This document shows, piece by piece, positions 12,029 to 24,682 of a DNA stretch of 64,000 nt. The notes under the pieces were generated by a model. That model was not told the origin of the DNA. It worked only from the letters and a program-made list of their open reading frames with translations, and made no database searches. A program made the position numbers and the translations under genes. This stretch comes from Gaeumannomyces sp. JS-464 (taxonomy: Eukaryota > Ascomycota > Sordariomycetes > Magnaporthales > Magnaporthaceae), in NCBI GenBank assembly GCA_002197995.1, contig NGZR01000002.1:1612001-1676000 (forward strand), written 5' to 3'. Positions within the stretch are counted from its first letter, which is position 1; every line of letters begins with the position of its first letter.

Positions 12029-12824
12029 CGCTGCTCAATGCGCGTGGGGGCGAGCATGGGCAACGGTGATCGACGGCAGCTGGAGACACGCCGGCCGTCC
12101 TCTGACCTGGGTGCGGCGCCGGCAGGAAGGGGGAATCCCGGGTTCCGGTAAATCACGACCCAAGCACGAAATCTCGGCGAAAGGATGAGCCTGCAGTGGG
12201 CGGGCGCCTTGGCCGGGCGGAAGCTGTGCGTGTCGACGCTCTTGGGATGCGTCCCTTGATAGCTGTCAGTCCCCAGATGGAATACGTTGGGGCCCGGGTG
12301 ATGCAAGCGAGCGTTGGGCGTGCGCCTGCGGAACAGCTGCAAGCAAGCTGCTGCTGCTGGTCGAGAGCGAGAGTATGTGAATGAGTGTCGTGAGTGGTTG
12401 CTCTGTTGCTGTTGCTGCTGCTGGTGTCGATTCAATTCGTCCAGTAATTCTTCTTCCTTGTCCTCGCACAACGAGACACACGTCAAAGCAGCGAGCAGTG
12501 AAAGAGCAATACCAAAAAGAGACGAGAAGAGAAGCACAAGTCCAGTGTGATTGAACGGGCGACAGGGAGCGGTTGTAAGAAGCCGAAACAGTCGCGACAA
12601 TCATGCACTGGATCGAGGTGGGTTTTGTTTTGCTGGAGGGGGTGGACGGGCGGGAGAGGCGACACGAGATCGGACGAGGGCAGAATGAAGACGGACGTGC
12701 AGCCCTTCTGCAGGAGCCTCGCAGAAGGTGGTAGGGGATGGCCGGAGGTTAATGTGGAGGGGCGCAACGGGCCCTGTCATGGGCTGGGCGCTGGGATTGC
12801 AATGGCTGCAGAGCTGGTGTGCGT
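12029..12824. promoter_or_regulatory. Probable 5' leader and promoter of the RasGEF gene
   Basis: Upstream of the RasGEF start. It has CTG/CAG-type triplet stretches near 12345-12360 and 12395-12425 and several short upstream ATGs on the minus strand, as is common in long leaders of fungal signalling genes. No separate gene is supported. The extent of the transcript is not visible from sequence. Confidence 0.35.
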
Positions 12825-12923
12825 GCGTGCCTGGCTAAGTCGCATGCCAGGCCCGGCCCCGGAGCTCGAGGTTTCGGGTTCGACCCCAGTGCAAAGGTGC
12901 CAAAAAAAAAAAAAAAAAAAAAA
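12825..12923 (+). mobile_element. tRNA-related SINE-like element with poly(A) tail
   Basis: An A-box-like promoter (TGGCTAAGTCG, 12832-12842) and a B-box (GGTTCGACCCC, 12877-12887) lie 45 bases apart, the spacing of a tRNA gene, and are followed by 22 A at 12902-12923. The segment cannot fold into a good tRNA: T-stem and acceptor pairs are partly broken. An internal Pol III promoter plus an A tail is the build of fungal tRNA-derived SINEs. Target-site duplications were not found by eye, and no second copy was recognised in this window. Confidence 0.45.
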
Positions 12924-15900
12924 TATGAAGCCACACCACCCCATCCACCCGCGCTGCAGCACGCACCTGCACCCCCACACCCACCGGCCGGCCCACCCGC
13001 TACCGGACGAAATTCAGTGAAAAAACGAGGAGAAATCCAACAACACGCACGCCCCTTTCCACACTCCCACAGCCCCACCTCGAGCAGCCCCTTGTGCCTC
13101 CTAGAAAGGCCAGTGCGCCGCCCCGTCATGGCAGAGCACCTAGGCAGAGGCTAGGGTGCCAGGATCGCCCGCCACCCGGCACAAGCAGCACAGCAAAAGA
13201 AGAGCACCAGCACGCACAAGCACTTGGCGTCCAGAACGTCGGGATGTGAGCAATATTGCAAAGTTGCATTTCCTTCGCCAGAAGCGCCTCAGTCTCCGAA
13301 GCTGTTGATTGGCCCCCCTCCTTTCTGCTAGTCCTTGTTCTTCGGTCCAATACATCATTGCATGCATACTAGTACCCAGGCGGCTTGAGCTTGTCTATCA
13401 GTTACACAGTAGGTAGCACTGGCTGCTGTACTGCAAACAGAACCACATCAGACCCTCCGAGCGCTCGTCCCTGCACCAACACCAGCACCAGCACCGGCGC
13501 AACGAATCCGGCACCATCGGTCCAAGCGGACAGGGCTGCCTCACCAGCCCCAACGGTAGACGTAATACACATCAACAGGACCCGCCGGTTGGTGTTCCCA
13601 CGCCGCCGGTGCACGGAAACGCAACGACCAGCTACTGCCCTAGCGAAAAAACAAAAGACGGGGCCTGGGAAACAGCTCCACGATTTCCCCGACGGGATGA
13701 ACTACGCTGCCAGACCAGCGCGCAGCTGGATAGAAGGATCAGCGCCGCCGTGTCCTCGCTACGAGGGCTGGACGCGAATGGGTTCGTTCATCGGGCCCTT
13801 TTTTGCTCCTTCATCAGCCAGGGTGGAGGCGTCAGAAAAGGGCGGGCCCAAGGACGCGGTGCGGTGCTTGCCCGGACCAGGGGAGTTGAGAAGTGATGGA
13901 CAAAATAAAAATAAAATGCTGTGACAGAAGGGGTTTGGTTCCGCAACAGCAGATCATGTTTCTTTCCCCTTTCAGTGGGCTCTCCCGCAATGTCTGTCTC
14001 GGTTTTTTTGGTTTTTTTTTTTGCTTGTCTCCGGTTTCTTTTTCTGCCTTTTGCCTCCATGATCCTCGCCTCCCTCCCGCTACCACAAAGCTGGCCGGAT
14101 TCGCAATCGCGCTGAGCCCCGAGCTGTCAGTGCGTGGGGAGACAGTGATCCCGACTCCCGCAGACAGGAGAAGGGATCTGCAAGCCCGGCTCCGCGACCA
14201 GCAAAACCTTTGCCTCCACGCATGCTCTTTCTCTTTCTCTTTCTCTCTCGCTCAATGCACCAGAACCCTGCGATAAGACTCTCCATCCGTGTTTTGCACA
14301 ACCCCCCATGCAAACATACTCGAGCGCTCATTTGGAAGAGCGGGGTAGACGGAAGCCAAAGGATGGTGATGGCCTGTATCATGCATGTTGCTGCACCGCG
14401 CAGCCACTTGATGCAAAGAGGATAGGCGTCATGTGCAAGGGGAATAACGGTTGCCTTTTGCTCAGCACACCCAAATCCTTTGACAGAGTCGGTAACTCTT
14501 TTTTTTACTCTCTCCTCAGTGGGGATGTGCAAGGGTATCACTAACTCAACTGCTCGGGGCTCTTTCCGACCCCTAACAGATGACCAGGGAGAGAACTGGG
14601 CTAAACCATGGCCATGGGAGGGGGCCAGGGTAAGGGGGTTTGCTCATCCACCCCCTTGCTCCCTCAGCACAGGGACCCAAAGCACCCGCCGTCCCGATGA
14701 TCGCACCCGACTTTGACGAAAGCCTTGCAAGCACACACCCACCTCATCTGAATCACTCTTTGTTCTTCTTTTTCGTCCCTTGCTCCACTCGCTTTGTGCA
14801 CAGGCACAGCGAGAGCACGCTCCTCTTGGGCCTACGATCCCGAGCCCAAGGGCCCGATAGATTTGCGAGACTACGACGCGGCTGGGAATTGGGCGGTTCA
14901 AGATGGCGTGGATGGACAGGGACCAAAGAACAAGAGAGGATTGATGGATCAATAAAAATAAAAAATAAAAGGCTAATACAAAATCATGCGCTATACCGAG
15001 CAAGGTGTGCACAGCAACAAACTTCTCCAGCGCCCTCTTCTCGACCCGAGGCGAGCTAGGGTTCGTGCGTTCTGGACTCGGTCTGGGGCCAGCGAACCCA
15101 AGTCTTCTCTTTCCCCCTGGTACCACCCATACTGAGCGAGATCATTGCGGTGGGACAGACCAGGGAATCGTCTTTGGCGAAGTTGCTGTTTTCCAGTTCC
15201 CAGGAACCGAGTGGGAACAGGTCTCCCCAGCAGCGATATTTGCCATTTTATTCTGGTTTAATCCTTGCATCCAGCACCGGTAGATCTTGCATGGCCTCCT
15301 CTCTCGCTTGCGGAGAGAGTCGATGCTCAGGTGACTCCAGTTGCCTCGGGTGGCGGGCAAGGCACGAACCATTTGGGGTTGCCGGCGTTATTATTGTTGA
15401 CATTGACAGACGGGCCGCGCGCCCCGTCTCATTCCATTCTCTGATGTTGATGCTCGATGATGCCAAAGCAATGGAAACGCGCGGGGAGCTCCGCATGGGC
15501 TAGACATTACGCGAGTTTTTGTTTTTGTCTCGGTTTTTTTTTTTTTTTGGTTTTTTTTTCGTTTGTCGACGACTTCCGCGGGCTCCCGCCATTGGATGGC
15601 TTGTGCACTTAAACATGGAGATGCAATCTTGCATCTCCGAGCCGGCCGAGGACAGGGGCCACTCTGCCTAGCTTGCAATCATCGCTTCTCTGTAAACATG
15701 CCATTCTATCGCAACGATAAGGTCACACAAGCCAGGGCTCCCCAAGCAACAAAGGCGCGCGGGGGCGGCAACGGCGACAGACGGGGATTTCTCTTTCGAC
15801 ATTTACCATTTTGACTTTTTTTTTTTTCATCTGCCGCTCCCTCCCCGTTCCGTGCTTACATGTACCTTATAAAAAGGCCGATTGCCGGGCGGTTACGGGC

Positions 15901-16892
15901 GCGTCGCGGAGATTAGATGGCGACGTAAATTCCAAAGTTGCAAAAGATGGAATGACGCCCGCCGCTGGCGCGCCCAGAAATCCTCGACCGCGCACCGCGT
16001 ATATCCAAGACAGCGCGGGGCGACGGCTCGACGGCTCCTGCAGTCCCAGACGACCCTGGGCGTGCTGGCGCCGGTCCGGCCAATGGCGACGACTCCCGGC
16101 TGGCGTCCATGTTTGGTTCCGTGGTTGGTGTCCAGGCGGTCGAGTGCGCACGCGTGCATACATACAGCAAGGCAGTGGTTCCCCCTGTGGGTTTATGCCT
16201 CTCATCGACGTTGTATTGTTCACAAGCAGCCGGCAAGATCTATCAGCATGTCTGTGCTGTTTTTTTCGCCCTGAGGATGGAGAGGGGAGAATTGGGCGCA
16301 GATGCAGCCCACGCCGGGAAGCCCCAGTTTGCCTCCCTGGCAAAGAATCGGCGAGTCCGTGGCTCCGTGGTCTCCATCCCCAGATGCCTGCCTGTCTGCC
16401 TTGTTGACGGGCTTTCGAACCAACCACCCGGAACAAGGTCAAACCAGGTTCAAGACAGAGCCTCGGGCGAAAGAAAAAAAAAAGACAGCAAAGAAAAAAA
16501 AAAAGAAAAAAAAAACTCATGGGTTGTGCTTGACCGCCATGTTGGCTGAGTCTGTCGACTCCCAGCCCCATCTCGTACCGTACAGTCAGCCGGCCTGCTT
16601 GTCAAGAAGCACAGCTAGCACACGCTTCTCGCCATCTATGGCCGAGGCACGCGCTACTGCCTCCTCAACCGTCGGCCTCTCTTTGCCGTGCCACCCCTCG
16701 GCCAGGCACAAACCGCCTCGGACCTCGCAAAAAAAAGGAAGGCCGGCCGGCTCCTCGAGTCGGCTACGCATTAGGAGTAGCACATATTGGGCGACCCTGC
16801 CGTGCCGACCCGTCACATCCTGGATGACACGCGATTGGCTGGCCGGGGGTTAGCCTCGCACACAAAACGGGCAGGATGGGGAGGCGAGGCGA

Positions 16893-16917
16893 ACACACAC
16901 ACACACACACACACACA
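16893..16917. repeat. (AC)12 microsatellite
   Basis: Twelve perfect AC units, followed by an imperfect CACACACTCACAC extension to about 16935. It lies in non-coding DNA. Confidence 0.9.
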
Positions 16918-17703
16918 AAGCACACACACTCACACTTTCTCCCTTTATATTGTGCATCATATCGCAGTCCCAGAGATGTTGGGACGCAGGCTGCTCCGTC
17001 CAAACATGGATACCTACCTACCTAGCATGGGTGTGGTGCCCAAGCTGTCCATTCAGCCTTCGTCCCTTCCCTCTTCTCTTTTCGCGCGCCTGCCCACAGG
17101 GGTCGCGAGTGGACGGACCAGACTTTGGCCACGACGCGGAAGACGGCTGCCCCACCCTCCTGCCTCATCCCACTCTGCAGCAGGGGTGATGGGCGAGCAC
17201 TTGCCCTTTCAGGCCAGGAAATCCAGATTTGATTTGCCTGGGTGGACGATGGATTCTGGATGGAGGGTGGGATGGGCAGCCACCCGAAGGCCCACACCAC
17301 TATCGGGTTCCTCTCGAATTGAAGCAGCCTGCATAAAAAGGAAAGCCAGTGAGTGGCTGGACGGATTGGACATGTGTGCCATGAGTTGCATGCAACTGCT
17401 GCACCCGTCTAGTATGTGTGCAGTAAGCGCAAGGCACCATTGGCAGTCTGGCCGTCCTTTTGCTGTGGCTCGATGGGGCTTGTCCCGAGCTGCATCAATA
17501 TCACAAAACCCGATCTGCAGACGCTTCCCAAGGTTCCTCTGCAGCAGGCATTCGTATCCAAATCGGGTGCGTTCCGAAGCTCGCTTGTCGAAAGGCTCGC
17601 TTGGGTCGAAGCTTCAGCGTCCCAACGAGCACGCCGGCCGTTCCAACGCAAACGGGTCCGCCCATCCAGAGGAGCGGACTGGGTGCCCCGCCGTCAATGT
17701 TTG

Positions 17704-17753
17704 GCGGTGGTGGTGGTGGTAGTGGTGGTGGTGGTAGTGGTGGTGGTGTGGTG
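17704..17753. repeat. GGT-rich triplet microsatellite
   Basis: About 16 units of GGT with a few AGT interruptions. It creates spurious poly-Val and poly-Gly open frames that should not be annotated as genes. Confidence 0.9.
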
Positions 17754-19880
17754 CCCGGATCAGCAGCCCAAAGCGGTTATGGCAGAGGACCCTTACCAAC
17801 GCGGCATATGGCGGCAACGCGCCACGGCTGGACACGCCTGGGGACCACCCACCCACAACGGGCAGTCGGTGCCAAAAGGACCCAGACTCGAGCAAAGCGA
17901 CTGACGGGCTCATTGCGATGCGTCTGTTTCGCTGCCCGATTCGGGCTCGTTCGACAACAGCCTTGTGAGACAAGGATTGCCCCGCTGTCGGCTGTCAACA
18001 ACGGGCCTTCCTCCCTTCTTTGTTCTTGACTTGGGTGTGCTGACGCAACGTTGTCATGACGATCATGGCAATCCATGTTGGTTGGCGCTGTTGGTTGCTG
18101 CTTGGACGAACAAGCAAAGCAGACCAGGGCAGCGAGGCCGCAACCAAGGTCAGCACAGCAGGGCCGCCGTCCTAACGACATTCTCGAAAAATCTGAGAGC
18201 TCCGCAGTAGATGGTCGAGAGGGCCGGCCGGGGACCTCGCCAAACTCTGTTTCTCACTGTCATTTTCCAGACGTGACATCGCCCAGCAAGACGCCCGCCC
18301 CCTCTCTCTCCAACGCGACGGTACCCCACCGCGCCAGAACTCGATTGACACCGCGCACGCAACCTCTATCGACACGCCGCTGGCCAGGAGGAGGGAAGAG
18401 AAGGAAAGAGAATCTCCACCAGCAGCAGGCCCGCCAGTCAGTCGATCACACTGTCGCATTTCCCTCTCCCTGAGCCCCTCCCTGCCCAACCTGTCGTCAT
18501 GTGATGGCCCGATTCCTGAAGCCGGCTCAGTCGAGCCCCCGCGCCGCGAGAAGTCGCTGCTGGCCAAGGGAAAACGCGCCATGACGACAGAATGCGCTGG
18601 GAACCTGCCTCAGTGTCATCGTAACGATCCATGACGATCATAAAAACTACCTGGCTGTATCCAGACCTGCATGATGACAACCAGACAGATTCCCTGGCTC
18701 GCCTGGAGGTAAGGGCGGGTAATCTTGGCGTCAATTGCCCTCGACAACGTTTGCCATCCTCCGCTGCACCCCAGGACGCTTGAAAAGTGTGACGGTGGCA
18801 CTCATCACCGTAGCGGCACCGCATAATAAGCAATATGCGGGCTCGAGTTGGAAAAGAGTCGTCCGTCGACAACGGCAAATATGCAGCCGGCGTTTGACTT
18901 CATGCGGCCGCCCGACGGGCATCACATTTCACCTCTTTTTTTTTCCTTTTTTTTTTCCTGGTCTTGCAAGGTTGCTTATTCTCATCACAACCCGCAGTCC
19001 GTCCCGTCACCGCCGCGTCCATGCATTGATCTCTGACTGGCACACCCGTGGGGGACACGTGCTGGGTACCGCTCCACGACAGATATCGGTCGGCGCGGAG
19101 GCGACGCCATCGTTATCTCGGTTTGTTTTTTTGACAGGTAATGATGATAATGACGCCCAGAGAGTCGAGTAACAACAACCATGAAGGATAATAAAATAAA
19201 AAAAAAGTGATAGCAGCCACGGAAAAAGGAACACAATAACTCCAGAAAGCCACCAAATCTGACAATCTGACCCTCGGGTTTCATCAAGGATCCCTGGTGG
19301 GGGCCTGCCAGAGATGGCCACCCTCCACCAACGGACACCGAGGATGCGGTTCTCGCAAGCCACAAACGAGATACCCCCGCGGAAGTGCCTCCTGGCTCCC
19401 GCCGCGCCAAGCTTCTGCTTGCTTTTTTTTTTTCTTTCCCACGGACATACATTTTTCAACCATCGCTTATTTTCCTGCGTTGATATCATATCAGTTTGGA
19501 ATCCTTTACCCCGCAGCGTCCAGCTCAAGGCTTCGCTATCTCTCAGCTCTCATCCAGGGGGAGGGTTCCATGCTCCATCATCTCGGATCCCCGGCGCGGA
19601 ATGAAGGAAGCAAAGCGCTCTGCAAGGAAACGAGGAGGGGGCGCGCGCGTGCTTGCCAACTGTGCCGCCACGCATTGACGAGGAGGGTGCGCGGGAGGGG
19701 ACCCCTCCTCCTGTGCCACCCGGGCGCGGCCGTCCATCGACTGACAGATAATAGACTGCCCACCTTCTGTGGAAGAATCAGGGGCAGGATTGCGCGGGGA
19801 AGGAAGGGGGGAGAGATGTGATGAATCTTGCTGTGCCTCTATTTGGTGGGCAATTGCACGCCTTCACAACGTCATGTTCC

Positions 19881-22800
19881 TGGTTGCTACCCTCTTTTTT
19901 TTTTTTTTTTTTTTTCTCGCCGCAGAATCATGCAACGACGGTTCTGGAAGCACCACCCGCCAAGGTCTCAGGAAGAGGTTGTTGGTTTTGTCTGATGCCT
20001 GTCATTTCTGCGGGCCTTTTTTTTTTTTTTTTTCCCCTCCTCTTTCTTCCACTCCCTCTCCCTTCTCAGCCTCACATCTCAAAACCCCGGCTTCGTAAGC
20101 TTTGCGCTTTGAATCAATAATACAAGATGGCTTACTGTACCGAGGAGAAGTCGACCCTACCGTCTGCGTCGACTTTCCTCGCGAAACTTTCTATCGCACA
20201 AGCGATTATCGTCGTCCCCCGTCCCATCACACGCGCCAAGCCGTCACAAAAGCCACGTCTTCTTGGGTGGCGGAGCGGTCGATGAGGCGACGCGATATCA
20301 CCGCCGCCGGTGTCGGCCTCATGGATTCTTTCCCTTTTTTTTATTTTTTTTAACTTCCTTTTCAGAGTTGAGTCGTGACGCCTCCTTGGTATTGGTTTCA
20401 TGGCCACCTCGCCCCCAGGCACGGGGGCGAGGGGTGCTGCGGCCACCATCTGCGACCGCCCAAAACTCCCCCACATTAGGAGCCCGAGACGAGGGGGGAA
20501 AAAAGCCAAAAGAAAGCAAGCCCCTTCTGGACTTGCACCCCCCGCGCGCGCAGCATTTGCCATCAAGGTTGCTTTACCCTCGAAAAAGCACGTGCTGTGT
20601 CTCATTGGTGGTTATTCACCGTCTGCGGGAGCAGCGAGTCTCTTCGCCTTCCTGACGCGCTTCGCGAACTCGACGCGGCAAACTCGGTTGTTTCAACGCC
20701 ATTCCACGGCTCGATAAGCTGGTCGATTGGGCGGGGATAAGGACCGCACTCCGTGTCGGAGCTTGCTCCGGGCCATCGCGACTCTTTTTTTTTTTTTTTT
20801 TTTTTCCTCACTCTCCTTTTACGCGACTAGTCCAGGCTCTCGCTCTGGACAAGCGCTCAATCTCAATCAACACCCCACCCCTCTTCCTCTCTCTATTCGC
20901 GTCACTCAGTCCACCCTTCAGACGGCGGCGATGATGCCCGCCCCAGGTGGTTCCCCGATGCGTTCGCTGGTGCGCTCTCTGGCTGTCTGACGGCTGCGAG
21001 GGCCATGAACCGAGCAAGTGGCCGCTCGGAGCAAAGCGCCCTGAGCATTTCGGTCGTAACCATAACCCCGTCGCGTGTTTTCCCCCAAATCTGTTTTGGC
21101 CCATGACCAGAACAGCTCGACGGCGAGGCCATGGGTTGGTTGCCCCCGTCTCTCTCGCACAGATCCCGGCACCCTCAGAACCAGGCAGGCCATTTTCCTG
21201 CCAACAGCGAGACTAGTGAAGGGCATCCATCCGCCTTTTTGACTAATTTAGGACCGGCACAGGGTCCATGGGGCACAAGAGCTCAGGGAGCTGCGGTTCG
21301 TCCATGCTTTTATGCTTGGTCAAAAAAGGGAAGAGAAAGAACAAAAAATACCAGTCCGGCGCTTTTACGGTAGCATCGCGTCCTGATCTTCAGCAGCAAT
21401 GATGTCTTCTTGGTTAGCCTGGGGGACTTGACGGCGCCGGGCCGGCGCCTTTGTTAGCGGCCAATCCTTCCACGCGGCTTCTATGCCCCAGTCTTCCGCC
21501 GGCCCCCCTTTTTCTTTTTTCGAGACGAGAAGCCTGTTCGCGTCCTCTCGTTAGTGGTAGCCACCACCATCACTACACCACCACCAACGCTCGACGCAAC
21601 GGTGTCGTCTGGTGTGGAGGACCGGTTCTCTTCTTCGCGTGGTCAAAGTGCGCCTTCTTGTTGTCGCGAGGACACCACATGTTTTCTTGGGATGTCCCTT
21701 TTTCTCTTGTGCCGCCGGCGTTTCTTTTTGCCATTTTATCGTATTTTACTTTGTCGCTAGCCCATTCCCGAGGATCTGGGACGAGATCATCGCTGCATTC
21801 CTTCGGCTGGTCACTGTGCCAGCCATACGGCTGAGCCGGAGCTCGCCTCCGTTTGGCTGGAAATTTGGGCGGTGTGATGGGAATCCAATGCATCAGCAGC
21901 ACAATGAGTAGGAGTAGATGGCTGATATCAGAGCATACATGGATGGTTCGTATCTGATCCGAAGGATTCCGTCAGAGCTTTTCTGCTAGACACACACACA
22001 CACATACGTTCATCATCGGCCCGCGATGTCGACGAGGCTACATGGCGCGAGATCTTCCAATAGCTGACGCTCTCTTGTCGCGAGAGCCTAACCGCCCCCA
22101 TCACGAATTCGAATGTCCCATCATGGGCGGGCTTCAGGGATGCGAGGGCTCCCGGACTCGTCTTTTCGCCCACACCCCGCCCGCGGAGCAGAACAATCAC
22201 AGCGGCCAGCCAGTCCGGTCGGTCGAGACCGGCTGGGGATCGTCAGCGGGTGGAGATTTGCGAGGACTGACGGCGCGCCTCTCCCCACCAGAGCGCTCTT
22301 TTAGACTTTCGACGGTCCAAGCCGCCTGGCCCCCTCCCCTCGTTTGCGTGGGGTTTCCTGCTTCTGCACACTTCGTTCTCCCACCCCCCCCTTGCCTTTC
22401 TTTCTTTTCTTCTTTTTTTTTCTTTGACACGATATCTAGATTCGTGCTAGCGGACGCCAATCTGCTTTCCTCTTTTCCGTCCAGGATCTGCGGCCACCGA
22501 TGCGGCCAAGGCCCCATGGCGCCGCGCTTTTTGCTAGGCAGCGAGCTAGAGGGCCGATTTTCCAGGGGCTCAGCTCGACGGCGCGGCGGACGGCGCGCTT
22601 CTCTTCCCCTTGGACCGCGGCGTTCCGAGCAGGTTCCGCCCCATGACGCCTGCGAGCTAAGTGGGCCGGTCTCCCGTTGGAGAAACAATAGTTATTTTTC
22701 TCCACTGAAAGAACTGGCAGCCGCCACAATAAACCACCCGTTCTTTTTTTCTTTGTTCTTTCTTGTCGGGCTCTGCGCCACGCCAACGCCCGTCTGCTTC

Positions 22801-24650
22801 CATTTCCTTCTTCGCGCGTTCGGTTCCCCTTCTTTCTCCCTGTTTCATTTCTATAGTTTTCTCGCCACATGCGGAAACCAAGACACTTGGCCGTCTGGAC
22901 TTTAAACCCCGGAGGCTGGAGTTCAGGGGCAAGAAATCCACGCGAGGCCGCAGCATCAAGCTGGCTTCCGGCCCATGACGCTGGCATCTTGGCCTGTAGA
23001 GGTATATATTCAGTGCATTAATGACTCTTGACCTGATCGTTCTGCCCGCTTTTTAGCGCCTGCCGCTGAAGCTTGTAAATTTGACCGTCTCGAGAAAACC
23101 ACACCCCAGGCAGGCGCACACCTGGCCCATTTCCCAAACCTGTGTTCACCATACGATTTCATGACTGAAATCCGGTTCATGTTCTGCGTGCGGTTCGTGT
23201 CTGTTTCACGAGAACGGACGAACACGGCACAGGCGATGGATAAGGGACGCTGCAGCCACCTGTGCCGCTGATGTTTCTCGTTTCTTTCAGGTCGGCAGCC
23301 GAGTAGCGAATAGGAGCATTCCAAGGAAAATAAAGTTCCAATGGACATCAAGACAAAATCTTGGCGTTCCTGCAACCCGCAGCTGGTGTTTGTTGCCATC
23401 CACGCCGTGGGAAGTCCTGTATGTTAGGCGTTGGTGGACGGTGTGGTGGACGGTGTGGTATGTACGCACTGACACCTTTTTCCGCTTTGCCCCTCAAAAA
23501 AGGCTGCAAGGTCTCCCACCTGCCACGGTATGTTCATGCTGACAAGGCCACGATAAGGAAGAAGCAAGTCGACGGATGGGGAGTAGCAGAATGTATGCGT
23601 CTGCGTGTAACCGGTCATAACGTCCGTGTAAGAAAGCTCTCGGACCCCTCGGCCACGTATCTCGTGCATGGCGTAATGCAAGACAGCAAGCAACAAACGC
23701 AGTGCACGGGACTGCTCGGTCCGCTCGAGTGCGCAATAACCTGGAGAGAGGCGGGACTCGTGCGCCCACCCGCTCCGTCTATGGTTCCGCCATCCCGAAA
23801 AGCCAGTCGCATCTTTCCCAGACGATGGCGGGGCCGAGCCGTTCTCTCGACCTGGACAGACCGCACCCGTTGTTTCTACCGGCAGTTGCGGCCTTGGTCG
23901 GTGGCCCTGTTGGATGCGATGCTACATGGCCACAGTATGGATTGTCTTTTTCTGGGGACTGGCCGGGCTCCGGGCGGCTGTTAGGGTGGTGTTGGGCCGA
24001 GAAGCGGAGAAGGGGACACTACCCGACCTCTCCCGGGCCTTGGAATTTTGGCAGTACGGCCTCGCAACTGCCGGTCCTATTCCGGTTACTGATTCGGCCG
24101 TGGGGAGACAGCCGTTGCAGGGCGTGGTATTTCGGTACATGCCTAGGTACCTTACCCATTGTCAAAGCCTGGACTGGCCCAGACTCTCTCTGGCTGCAAG
24201 AATACCTGCACGAACGCCTGCAAGCATCAGATTGCTTGCCGTTCTCGTCTGCCGCCAATGCTGGCAGCCGAGTCAAGACAGCTGCAAAGGCAGCGGCACG
24301 CACGTCTCCGACACCAGTCGTCTCAAGCACATGGCCTGCCTCTCCAGGAAACAGTTTGATGGATTCCAGGGTCGTGAGAACGCGAGTCAAATCGAGCAAA
24401 GGTCCAGACCCGCCCCGAGTAGATTTCTCCACGCGGCTGGTCGTGCCTGCCGTTCGATTCTTGTCCTGTCTATCAAAAGCATCAATCGCCAATCACTTGC
24501 AGCCAAAACAGGCAACCCCGTCACCAGCGGGCCGCATCTCGTCCCATGTACGCTGATAAAGAAAATAGCAACACTTTTCCCACCTCCCTTCAGCCTCTCG
24601 CCCCTCGCCCCTCGCCCAGCCCCAACACGAACCCAGCAAGAAACGCATCG

Positions 24651-24682
<32 letters not shown>

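Larger units (their letters stand above)
12924..19880. other. Gene desert, first part
   Basis: No frame of either strand matches a family or shows sustained coding character, although many 60- to 230-codon open frames occur by chance in this GC-rich DNA. Visible content: A- and T-rich tracts near 13990, 15540, 16470-16515 and 18940, an (AC)12 tract, and a GGT-repeat tract. Base composition is not AT-shifted, so the stretch does not look like heavily RIP-mutated transposon remains. Its role is unknown. Confidence 0.5.

Noticed and set aside
12022..12600. 192-codon open frame upstream of the RasGEF start
   Set aside because: Lies where the RasGEF leader should be; poly-Gln is from a CTG repeat and the rest has no protein-like pattern.
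16440..16515. Second SINE-like tail with a B-box-like GGTTCAAGACA before A-rich DNA
   Set aside because: No A-box at the right distance, and the A tract is interrupted by G and C; the B-box match may be chance.
16787..17722. 311-codon open frame on the plus strand
   Set aside because: Crosses the AC and GGT microsatellites and has no protein-like pattern.
22042..22905. 287-codon open frame on the plus strand
   Set aside because: Random-looking translation with runs of Phe from T tracts; no family features and competing open frames on both strands.
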